A stretch of DNA of 64,000 nucleotides from Acidimicrobiales bacterium (GTDB taxonomy: Bacteria; Actinomycetota; Acidimicrobiia; Acidimicrobiales; Iamiaceae). The stretch lies in assembly GCA_035547835.1 (NCBI GenBank), contig DASZTW010000007.1, forward strand, positions 310,770 to 374,769. Direction: 5' to 3'. Positions 41,098-50,416 of this stretch are shown here, one piece after another. Under the pieces are notes generated by a model. That model was given only the letters and a program-made list of their open reading frames with translations, was not told the origin of the DNA and ran no database searches. The first letter of the stretch is position 1, and each line of letters starts with the position of its first letter. The position numbers and the translations under genes are program-made.

Positions 41098-42249
41098 TCA
41101 CCATCCCATCGTCGCCCAGTACGAACCGTCGAGCATTCCCTCGAGGGTCCGGCGGTGCATGATCAGGTCGTCGAGGTCGTCAGGGACCTCGGCCTGGCCG
41201 AACAGGATCGACCGCTCGGTGACCCGCCGCATGATCACCCCGTGACGGATCGCGGCGTACGCGACGTACCAGCGCAGATCGTGCAACTCGCGGCCCGACA
41301 CTTCCTGGTACGTGCGTCGCACCTCGTTCGGTTGGAACATGCCCGGCAGCCCGGGCATCCCGGCATCGACCGTGAGGTCTTGGAAGAACTGGTGCAAGTA
41401 CGACATCCAGCCGGCGTCGACCTCGGGCGGAGCGATGCCCGCCATCTCCCAGTCGAACACCGCGACGACGTCGGTCCCGACGAACATCATGTTGCCGATC
41501 CGGCTGTCGCCCCATGACAACGCGTCGGGTCCGGTCTCCTCGGGAAAGTGGTCCTCGAGCCAGCGGAAGCAGTCGGCCAAGAGCGGCGAGGGGCGCGTCG
41601 CCACGACCCACTCGTGATAACCCCGCCAATGGGCCAGATGCCGCTCGAGCGCGGATGCGCCGGGCTCGTCGTACGCGAGGAACCCGAGATCGTGCTGGTG
41701 GGGCCGAAGTGTGTGGATCTCGGCCAAGGTGGCGATCGCGGAGCGCTGGAGGGCCGCCCGGTCGCCGTCGCTGCCGTCGGCCACGAAGTTGTCGCCGAAC
41801 GTGTACGGCATCACGTCGCGCGGCACCTCGCCGTCGATGCGGCTCATCACGAAGAAGGGCACACCGAGCACCGATCGGTCGCCCTCGAACCACATCACTT
41901 CGGGCACGGGCACGGCGGTCGCTCGCCCGACCAGGTCCATGACGCGGTACTGGAGATCGAGGTCGTACGACGGAAACACCGGGTGAGCTGAATCCGGAGG
42001 CTCGATACGGGCGACGCAGCGCCGCGACTCGGGCTTGCCCTCGCGGCGCCACGACGCCGTGAACAGCAGCGTCTCCGATGACATGCCGTTGCCCTCGGGG
42101 ACGACCACGTCGCCAAGCTCCGGGTCGCTGCCCTCGGGGAGCTTGCCGGCCAGCCAGCGCTGCAGCGCGGCGGCCGTCTCCCCCACGTCGCGCGTCGACG
42201 TGGTCGGTCGCTCCATCTCCCGGGCCTCGCCCTCGGCTTCGTTGCTCAC
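41098..42249 (-). CDS. Phosphotransferase family protein (APH/ACAD10-like kinase fold)
   Basis: A 383-residue protein with the aminoglycoside-phosphotransferase/choline-kinase fold. The N-lobe has FVMSRIDGEVP and IATLAEIH. The catalytic loop reads LSWGDSRIGNMMF: the usual HGD is WGD, but the catalytic Asp and the later Asn are kept. VFDWEMAG holds the metal-binding Asp. This W-G-D-x-R-x-G-N variant is typical of a large actinobacterial group related to ACAD10/11, thought to phosphorylate hydroxyacyl-CoA or similar, not antibiotics. GTG 42249 is used; ATG 42216 is an alternative. Confidence 0.85.
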   Translation of the reverse strand: MSNEAEGEAREMERPTTSTRDVGETAAALQRWLAGKLPEGSDPELGDVVVPEGNGMSSETLLFTASWRREGKPESRRCVARIEPPDSAHPVFPSYDLDLQYRVMDLVGRATAVPVPEVMWFEGDRSVLGVPFFVMSRIDGEVPRDVMPYTFGDNFVADGSDGDRAALQRSAIATLAEIHTLRPHQHDLGFLAYDEPGASALERHLAHWRGYHEWVVATRPSPLLADCFRWLEDHFPEETGPDALSWGDSRIGNMMFVGTDVVAVFDWEMAGIAPPEVDAGWMSYLHQFFQDLTVDAGMPGLPGMFQPNEVRRTYQEVSGRELHDLRWYVAYAAIRHGVIMRRVTERSILFGQAEVPDDLDDLIMHRRTLEGMLDGSYWATMGW

Positions 42250-42356
42250 TGCGCACACCCCACTCGACCCGTCGCTTGCAGCTCCCAGGGTGTAGCAGAC
42301 GTGCCAGAAAAACGGCCTGGCGGTGTCGGGGGTCGCATGTCGCGTCGGGCCGGGCC

Positions 42357-42878
42357 TCAGTCGTCGTCGGCCGCCGCCAGCGCGGCCGCGACCTCCGCCG
42401 GCACGACGCCGCTGCGGTCCTGTCCCTGGTGCTCTGCGGCCCAGGCGACCGTCAGCGGGTCGGACCCTGCCGCCCGGAGCAGCACGGCGCCGAGCTCGGG
42501 GTGCGCCACATAGCGTCCCACCCGACCCCGCCAGCCGGATGCGGACCGCCACGACCCCGCCCGCCGGGGACCGGCCAGCGCCGCGTGCACCGTGGCCACG
42601 GCCCGTCCGAACGTACCGAGCGCCGCCTCCGTCTTGCCGACATCGTGCAACAGCGCAGCCGCGAGCACCGGGCGGGTCGCCGCCGCACCGAGCGCGCGCG
42701 CCACCCGCTGCGAGACACCCACGGCATGGCTGCGGTCGGCGGCCGGCATGGAAGCCCACAGCTGCTGCTCGCCTGGCAAGAGGTGACGTCGCGCCCACGC
42801 GTCATCTGCGGGCGGTGGATCGGTCGCCATCAGCGAGCCGACGAACCGTTTCGCCAAGTGGAACAGTTGCGGCGCCAA
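42357..42878 (-). CDS. HD-domain phosphohydrolase-like protein
   Basis: The 173-residue protein has RSHAVGVSQRVARAL (first His) and AAALLHDVGKTEA (the HD pair) at about 61-95, then AHPELGAVLLRAAG and AEHQG (further metal ligands), the arrangement of HD hydrolases acting on nucleotides or phosphates. A polar segment with GSWRSASGWRG is not recognised. The start is uncertain: TTG 42878 follows GGGGAG by 3 nt; an ATG 23 residues downstream is possible. It lies 25 bp after the DksA-like gene. Confidence 0.7.
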   Translation of the reverse strand: MAPQLFHLAKRFVGSLMATDPPPADDAWARRHLLPGEQQLWASMPAADRSHAVGVSQRVARALGAAATRPVLAAALLHDVGKTEAALGTFGRAVATVHAALAGPRRAGSWRSASGWRGRVGRYVAHPELGAVLLRAAGSDPLTVAWAAEHQGQDRSGVVPAEVAAALAAADDD

Positions 42879-42903
42879 CGGCTCCCCGACTCCGGTCGGT
42901 CTC

Positions 42904-43245
42904 TCAGGCGTGGTTGATGCAAGTGGTCGCGGCCGGCATCGCCTCGAGGCGGGCCGGGGCAATGGGCTCGCCGCACACCTCGCAACGTCCGTACGACCCG
43001 TCGGCGAGGCGGGCGAGCGCCTTGTCGACGGCGTCGAGCTGTTCACGCAGCTGCCCGGCCAACGCCTGGTTCTCGCCCTGCTCGGCCGCAACCTGGCCAG
43101 AGTCGGCGAAGTTGTCGTCGTACGCGAGCGGGCCCTCGCTGCCCGCCACCTCGGTCCGGCTCAACTCGTCGAGACGCGACTGCAAGTCGTCGCGCTCGTC
43201 TTCGAGCTGGCGGCGGATCTCGTCGGCGTCGCTGGACACGGTCAT
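42904..43245 (-). CDS. DksA/TraR-family zinc-finger protein
   Basis: The 113-residue protein has a coiled-coil N-terminus with DADEIRRQLEDERDDLQSRLDEL (given here as QLEDERDDLQSRLDEL), then DGSYGRCEVCGEPIAPARLEA, here RCEVCGEPIAPARL, and TTCINHA. The zinc site is C-x2-C plus C-x2-H: the last Cys of the classic motif is His. Relatives bind RNA polymerase's secondary channel or act as small regulators. ATG 43245 has TACCCT 6 nt upstream. Confidence 0.88.
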   Translation of the reverse strand: MTVSSDADEIRRQLEDERDDLQSRLDELSRTEVAGSEGPLAYDDNFADSGQVAAEQGENQALAGQLREQLDAVDKALARLADGSYGRCEVCGEPIAPARLEAMPAATTCINHA

Positions 43246-43251
43246 CTGCTC

Positions 43252-43257
43252 AGGGTA
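43252..43257 (-). promoter_or_regulatory. -10 box TACCCT of the DksA-like gene (leaderless)
   Basis: TACCCT ends 6 nt before ATG 43245 on the minus strand. Confidence 0.45.
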
Positions 43258-43296
43258 GTCGGGAACGCGGCCGCACCGGCCCCGATTCTCGCCCGG

Positions 43297-44241
43297 TCAG
43301 CGGCCCCCGTGAGCGCGGGGGTGCGCGGCCCGGTACACCGACCAGAGCCGCTCGGTGGACACTTTCGTGTACACCTGGGTGGTCGATACCGAGGCATGCC
43401 CCAGCAGCTCTTGCACCGTTCGGATGTCTGCGCCGTGGTCGAGCAGGTGGGTCGCGCACGAGTGGCGCAGCACGTGGGGCGTGAGCCGTCCCGTCACGCC
43501 GGCCTTGGCGCCGTACTTGCGCACGATCCCCCAGGCGCCTTGGCGCGACAAGCGGCCGCCGCGGGCGTTGAGGAACATCGCCTCCGCATCGCTGCGCCGC
43601 GCCCACCGACGCGGCTCGAGGAGGGCCCGGCCGCCGGGTGACAACCACGCGTCGAGTGCGTCGTGGGCCATTCGGCCGATGGGCACCACTCGTTCTTTGG
43701 CTCCCTTCCCGAACGCGCGCAGCACCCCGTCGTCGAGGTTCACGTCGCCGAGCGACAGCCCCACGAGCTCCGAGATGCGCAGCCCCGTGCCGTACAGCAC
43801 TTCGAGGATCGCCCGGTCGCGGCGCTCGATCGGGCCCTCGCCCGCCACCGCGTCGATCAACGAGGTGATCTCCTCCTCGCTGAGCGCCTTCGGGAGGCCC
43901 TGCGGGACCCGGGGCACCTCGACGTCGGCGGCCGGATCCGCCGGTGCTGCTCCTTCGATGGCGAGGAACCGGTGCAGTGAGCGGACCGCCACCAAGGAGC
44001 GCTTCACCGACGAGGGCGCGCGGCCATGCGCCTTCTGGAAGCCGACGTACCCGGTCACATCGGCTTCGGTGACCTCGGCCAAGGCCCGCTGCTGGCGTGC
44101 GAGCCACGTCCAGTAGGCCACCAGATCGCGCCGGTACGCGGCCAAGGTGTTGGCGGACCGGCCCCGCTCGACGCGCAGCCAGGTCAGGTACTCCTCGACT
44201 TCGAGCGGCAGCGCAACCCGGGGGCGACCAGGTCCAGGCAT
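43297..44241 (-). CDS. xerD: Site-specific tyrosine recombinase XerD
   Basis: The 314-residue recombinase resolves chromosome dimers at dif with XerC. The N-terminal SAM-like domain has LTWLRVERGRSANTLAAYRRDL. The catalytic residues are Arg in GTGLRISE, His-x2-Arg in TPHVLRHSCATHLL, His in LLGHAS and Tyr in TTQVYTKV. The neighbourhood (pyrG-nudix-xerD) is the same as in M. tuberculosis, so this is the housekeeping enzyme rather than an integrase. ATG 44241 follows the NUDIX stop by 6 bp. Confidence 0.94.
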   Translation of the reverse strand: MPGPGRPRVALPLEVEEYLTWLRVERGRSANTLAAYRRDLVAYWTWLARQQRALAEVTEADVTGYVGFQKAHGRAPSSVKRSLVAVRSLHRFLAIEGAAPADPAADVEVPRVPQGLPKALSEEEITSLIDAVAGEGPIERRDRAILEVLYGTGLRISELVGLSLGDVNLDDGVLRAFGKGAKERVVPIGRMAHDALDAWLSPGGRALLEPRRWARRSDAEAMFLNARGGRLSRQGAWGIVRKYGAKAGVTGRLTPHVLRHSCATHLLDHGADIRTVQELLGHASVSTTQVYTKVSTERLWSVYRAAHPRAHGGR

Positions 44242-44247
44242 CGGTGG

Positions 44248-44829
44248 TCACGACCCCCCACCCGCGTGCCCACCGTCGCCACGGTGGACGTCCGCGACCA
44301 CGGTGCGGGCCGCGAGGAGGCCGATGATCGACTTGGCGTCACAGATGCGACCGTCGGCGATCATGGCCGGCACCTCGTCGAGGACCACCCGCTCGATCGT
44401 CATGTGCTCCTCTTCGATCCCCTGCGCCTCGCTGGGGACCTCCTCGAGCTCGGTCGCGAGGAAGACGTGGGAGTACTCGTCGGAAAAGCCCGGCGAGTTG
44501 TAGAACTCGGCCAGCTTCACCAGCCGACCCGCGCGCAGGCCCACTTCCTCGGCCAATTCGCGCTGCGCCGTGATTTGCGCCGGCTCGCCCGCCACGTCGC
44601 GCTTGCCAGCCGGGATCTCCAGCAGGTCGCCGTCGATGGCAACGCGGTATTGGCGGACCATCGTGACGGTGCCGTCTTGGTGGAGCGGAACGACCGACAC
44701 GGCGCCAGGGTGGCGCACGACGTCTCGATCGAACCGCTCGCCAGCCGGACCTTCGACGCCCACTTGCACGAGCGAGATCACGTGCCCCCGGTGCAGTTCG
44801 GTCTCCTCGGACCAGCGGAAGCCGGCCAT
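44248..44829 (-). CDS. NUDIX hydrolase (ADP-ribose pyrophosphatase-like)
   Basis: The 193-residue protein has the NUDIX core GEPAQITAQRELAEEVGL, matching E-x7-R-E-U-x-E-E-x-G-U; the Gly at the start of the box is one residue further away than in the classic form. QYRVAIDGDLLEIPAGKRD before it is typical of ADP-ribose and sugar-nucleotide hydrolases, as in the ortholog Rv1700. ATG 44829 is 2 bp after the pyrG stop, so translation is coupled. It likely clears ADP-ribose or similar compounds. Confidence 0.92.
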   Translation of the reverse strand: MAGFRWSEETELHRGHVISLVQVGVEGPAGERFDRDVVRHPGAVSVVPLHQDGTVTMVRQYRVAIDGDLLEIPAGKRDVAGEPAQITAQRELAEEVGLRAGRLVKLAEFYNSPGFSDEYSHVFLATELEEVPSEAQGIEEEHMTIERVVLDEVPAMIADGRICDAKSIIGLLAARTVVADVHRGDGGHAGGGS

Positions 44830-44831
44830 GG

Positions 44832-46661
<1,830 letters not shown>

Positions 46662-47507
46662 TCAGGAACGGCGCCGGCCGAGCCGGTCGAGCGCGCGCAG
46701 CGGTGCCACCCGGTCGATGACCCGAGAGAACGACACCCGCTCGCTGGCCGCATTGAGCAGCGCCAGCACGATCGCGGCGATCACCCAGGCCACGAAACCG
46801 GTGGTGAGCACGAACCCGAGGCCGAGCGCGGCACCGATCACGTTGGAGCCCGCGTCGCCCAACATGAGCTGCTCACCGAGGTCGAAGCCGAGCAGGCCGA
46901 CCGCGGCGCCGACGATCACGGCGACGCCGCTGAGCGCGTGGCGGTCGGTGACGCTGGCCAGCGCGAGCAGTGGGATCGCGGCGACCAACCCGACTTTGAT
47001 GGTGCGCCCCGGCGCCCGGTCGAACAAGTTGCCGAGATTCGCGGCCAGCGCGATAACTGCCGCACCCACCAGCACTCGTCCGAGCCCGGGTTGGCCGGCC
47101 GAGGCCGCTGCGACCACCGCAACCAGGCCGCCACCGAGCAGCTTGATGCCACCCGTCGTCAGGCGGCCCTTCGCGAGCGCGCGGAGGTGTCCGGCGAAAC
47201 CACGGTCGTCGCCGTGCGCGCCGAGGTCGTCGATCAAGCCGAGCAGCGCAAACGCGACCACCACCAGCAAGGTCATGAGCCGCGCGGGCCGGTCGACGGA
47301 AGGATGGCGCTGCAGCGTGTCGGCGAGGCTCAACAGCGCTTCCGCCGCGATCGCGGCGACCGCGAGCAACACGCCCGCACCCACGGGTACGTCGACATCG
47401 CGGTAGTTGCGGCGCAAGAAGGTCGGCTGCCGGAAGTTGGGGGCCGCGGCCTTCCAGGCCGCGATCGCTCCGGCCAGCCCGAGGAGTGCGGCGAGCAGCA
47501 ATCTCAT
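46662..47507 (-). CDS. MraY/WecA-like phosphoglycosyltransferase
   Basis: The 281-residue polytopic membrane protein has the MraY-family catalytic motifs: FALLGLIDDLG (the DD pair that binds metal and lipid phosphate), NLGNLFDRAPGR, and MLGDAGSNVIGAALG. About nine hydrophobic segments fit the family. It would transfer a sugar-1-phosphate from UDP- or GDP-sugar to polyprenyl phosphate, starting a glycan. It is shorter than standard MraY, and a murein-type MraY would normally lie in a mur operon, so a second, accessory enzyme is likelier. It starts in a 4-bp overlap with the glycosyltransferase/phosphatase fusion gene. Confidence 0.85.
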   Translation of the reverse strand: MRLLLAALLGLAGAIAAWKAAAPNFRQPTFLRRNYRDVDVPVGAGVLLAVAAIAAEALLSLADTLQRHPSVDRPARLMTLLVVVAFALLGLIDDLGAHGDDRGFAGHLRALAKGRLTTGGIKLLGGGLVAVVAAASAGQPGLGRVLVGAAVIALAANLGNLFDRAPGRTIKVGLVAAIPLLALASVTDRHALSGVAVIVGAAVGLLGFDLGEQLMLGDAGSNVIGAALGLGFVLTTGFVAWVIAAIVLALLNAASERVSFSRVIDRVAPLRALDRLGRRRS

Positions 47508-50416
47508 GGCGACACCGCGGTCGCCGCATGCCCGGCGGACGGCTCACGCAACTCCGGCGCCACCGGTCCACCAGCGAGGAACAACAAGGCCACGTACGGG
47601 CCCGTGTAGACCAACACGAGCGCCGCGACCACTGGGCCGGAGTCGTTGACCACCCACCCCAGCAACGCCAGGAGAAGCAGACCGACGAGGCCGATCCGTT
47701 CTGGTGAGCCTTTCGGCACCACTCGGAGCCAGCCGCGCCCGACCACCAGCACCGCGAGCAGGAACACCACGATCAGTGGGATCAGCCAGCTCCACGTCGA
47801 GCCCGTGAGCACACGGATGTTCGTGGACCACTTCCGGCTGATGGTGCTCCACGCCGATGAGCCCTCACCCCCGAGGAAGAAGCGGCCCAAGTGCGTGCGT
47901 TGGTCCGGAGCCCGCAGCGCCTCGAACCCGACCGCAACGCCGAGCACGAGTGCGGCGGCCCCGGCCACCAATGCCACGACCCGAACACTCAGCTGGCGAC
48001 CGCCGAGCAGGTACAACACGATTGCGAGCACGGGCACCAGGCTCAAGATCCCGCCGACGTCGGACCCGAGCCACGGCGCGCCGTCGGCCACGACAGCCGC
48101 CAGCGCAACCGCTGCAGCGAGCCACCAGGCGTCGCGGGGACGGTCACTCCTCGCCACCAGCGCGACGCAGGCAATGACCGCGCCGGCGGCCAGCACGGCG
48201 AACGCGCTGTTGCCCATGCCGACGAAGCGCGCCGCGGCAGTTGGCGTGTAGCCCAGCAGGCTCGAGACCTGCAACGGGCCGCCGAGCGCCATGTCGAGGC
48301 ACAACACGCCGACGCCAAGGGTGCTCACCACCAACAGCGGGTCGAGGGGGAAGCTGCGCCAGCGCATCGCCAGCCAGGCGAGCCCCGCCGCCAACAGCCA
48401 CACGAGCAGGTGGGTGCCACCGCCGAGCTCGTACAGCGCCGGGATCGCGCGCAGCATGAACGTGGCGATCGGCCACGCCGCGACCGTCAACAGCGAGCCG
48501 CGGAACAGGCGCTGCACCACTTCGGGCGTGTCGCGGCGGAACAGCACCACCAACGCCACGAGGTACAGCGCGATCTGCACGCCGACGAAGGTGTCGAGCG
48601 CGGTCGTGTACACCGAGTCGCGGTGCTGCACGAGGTCGTCTTGCGCCTGCATCGACGCGCGGTCGGGCTTGCCGTGCGCGTAGCGCAGCGCCTGGCCGAT
48701 CATGGGCTTCGGGATCTCGACCCCGAGGGCATCGAGGATCGTCGGCGCCAGGTCGGTGAGCGTGACCAGATCGCTGCGGCGGGTGGAGGGCGACTCGAAG
48801 CGCCCCGGCACCGTTCCTGCGCCGCTGGCCACGAGCGGTGCGAGCGACGCGCCGCCGGAGGGCCCGCTGACGCCGACCACCAACAACATGGTGTGGGCGG
48901 GCAGCCTCGCGGCCACTTGCCCGAGGATCCGGTCGGTCCGCGTGAGCGCCGCGTCGCGGGCCGAGGCAGCGTCGGACTTGGTCGCCGAGGACTGGTACGC
49001 GTTCGCCCGTTCGGTCTCGCCAGGGTCGACGATCACCACGTCCGAAGTCCGCACCGCCTGCCTGACCGCTGCCTCGAAGCGGGCAGGCGAGACCGACACC
49101 CCGAAAGGATCGGCGGGCGCCGCCTGCAACAAGTCGTGCCCGACGGCGCCGAAGTCCACCGAGCCGCTCGACGTGGTCAGCGCAAGAGCAGCGGGTGCCG
49201 CGCGCGCCACGGTCCCGTCCTCATTGACGGTGTCGGAGTTGGCCACGACCGCGGTCGTCAGGTGGGCACGGTGGAGGGCGTTGCCGAGGGCACCGGGCTT
49301 CGAGTTCAAGTGCGAGCCCGCGTAGCGGAGCACGGACGGCATGGTCGGCACCAACACCGCCCCGCGCGGCGCCGCACCGGTGCGCCTCGCCACCACCGCC
49401 GAGGCCGGATCACCTTCGACGATCTCGCTGCGTCCGTATGCGGAACCGCTCGCCGACTTCGCGGCCACCCGATCGCCGGCTCCGATCGTGGCGTAGCCAG
49501 CCGCGCTGGTGCTGTTGCCGCCGGTGCGGGTGGTGACCATGCCGAACGTCCCCCGCTCCGAGAGCCGGTACAAGTTCGGCATGACCTCGGGTGTGACGTC
49601 GTCCAACCCAACATGCGGGATGCCGAAGACGATGACCTTCGACGCACCGCCGGCAGGTGGCACGCTCGAAGGGATCGCCGCGCTGCCGGTGACATAGCTC
49701 CCGAAAAGGCCGACGAGGACGATGCCGGCCAGACCGATGCGGCGAGCCCGGCGCGACACGAGTCGCGGCCACAGCGCCCGCGCGATGTCGACTCCCTGCG
49801 CACCCCGATGTCGGAAGCCGGCAGCTGACCGCCCCGTGTGGCGGTGCTCCATCGCCACTTCGATCTCACGGACGCGTGCACCCCGACGGACGGCGTCGAT
49901 CGTCATGGCGACTTCGAGCCCGAATCGACCGGCGCCGTGCAGGTCACGCAGGAGCTCCGCACGGACCGCGCGCTGCCCTGACAACGGCGCGCTCGCCTCG
50001 TACCCGCTGCCGCGCCGGATGCCCCACCTGGCGAAGCGGCGGACGTTGCCGAAGCCACCGCGACGGCCTGCCGGTGGCAACACGCCGATGACGAGGTCGG
50101 CGTCCCCGGCGAGCACCGGTTCGAGGAGCCGGTCTGCGAGCGACGCGTCGACGCCCACGTCGGCGTCGATGAGCAAGAAGACGTCGGCGTCGGGTGCAGC
50201 CGCGACGCCAGCCGCCACCGCGCCCCCCTTGCCGACGTTGCGCGCGAGTCGCAGCACGTGCGCGCCGGCTCCCTGCGCGGCCGCACCGGTGCCGTCCATC
50301 GACCCGTCGTCGACCACCAGGACCCGGTCGACGGACCCCAGCGCTCCGAGCGCGCGGACGGTGGCGGCCACTGAGTCTTCGCGGTTCTTGGCCGGCACGA
50401 TGGCAACCACCGTCAT
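47504..50416 (-). CDS. GT2 glycosyltransferase fused to an alkaline-phosphatase-like membrane protein
   Basis: 970 residues. Residues 1-215 form a GT2 glycosyltransferase: VVDDGSMDGTG (Asp36-Asp37), LIDADVGVD (Asp84-x-Asp86) and GQRAVRAELL. A transmembrane helix follows near 228-247. Residues 255-580 resemble the alkaline-phosphatase superfamily: KVIVFGIPHVGLDDV, NSTSAAGYATIGAG (nucleophile region) and LVTLTDLAPTILDALG, but the usual metal-binding D-H is not evident (VVGVSGPSGG). The rest holds about eleven membrane helices. ATG 50416 overlaps the paralogous gene's stop. It is one frame throughout, so the fusion is real. Donor and acceptor are unknown. Confidence 0.75.
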   Translation of the reverse strand: MTVVAIVPAKNREDSVAATVRALGALGSVDRVLVVDDGSMDGTGAAAQGAGAHVLRLARNVGKGGAVAAGVAAAPDADVFLLIDADVGVDASLADRLLEPVLAGDADLVIGVLPPAGRRGGFGNVRRFARWGIRRGSGYEASAPLSGQRAVRAELLRDLHGAGRFGLEVAMTIDAVRRGARVREIEVAMEHRHTGRSAAGFRHRGAQGVDIARALWPRLVSRRARRIGLAGIVLVGLFGSYVTGSAAIPSSVPPAGGASKVIVFGIPHVGLDDVTPEVMPNLYRLSERGTFGMVTTRTGGNSTSAAGYATIGAGDRVAAKSASGSAYGRSEIVEGDPASAVVARRTGAAPRGAVLVPTMPSVLRYAGSHLNSKPGALGNALHRAHLTTAVVANSDTVNEDGTVARAAPAALALTTSSGSVDFGAVGHDLLQAAPADPFGVSVSPARFEAAVRQAVRTSDVVIVDPGETERANAYQSSATKSDAASARDAALTRTDRILGQVAARLPAHTMLLVVGVSGPSGGASLAPLVASGAGTVPGRFESPSTRRSDLVTLTDLAPTILDALGVEIPKPMIGQALRYAHGKPDRASMQAQDDLVQHRDSVYTTALDTFVGVQIALYLVALVVLFRRDTPEVVQRLFRGSLLTVAAWPIATFMLRAIPALYELGGGTHLLVWLLAAGLAWLAMRWRSFPLDPLLVVSTLGVGVLCLDMALGGPLQVSSLLGYTPTAAARFVGMGNSAFAVLAAGAVIACVALVARSDRPRDAWWLAAAVALAAVVADGAPWLGSDVGGILSLVPVLAIVLYLLGGRQLSVRVVALVAGAAALVLGVAVGFEALRAPDQRTHLGRFFLGGEGSSAWSTISRKWSTNIRVLTGSTWSWLIPLIVVFLLAVLVVGRGWLRVVPKGSPERIGLVGLLLLALLGWVVNDSGPVVAALVLVYTGPYVALLFLAGGPVAPELREPSAGHAATAVSP

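Noticed and set aside
41098..42249. Aminoglycoside resistance kinase
   Set aside because: The catalytic loop is of the actinobacterial ACAD10/11-like type rather than true APH enzymes.
43297..44241. Integrase of a mobile element
   Set aside because: All features fit housekeeping XerD, it has conserved neighbours, and no attachment-site repeats were seen.
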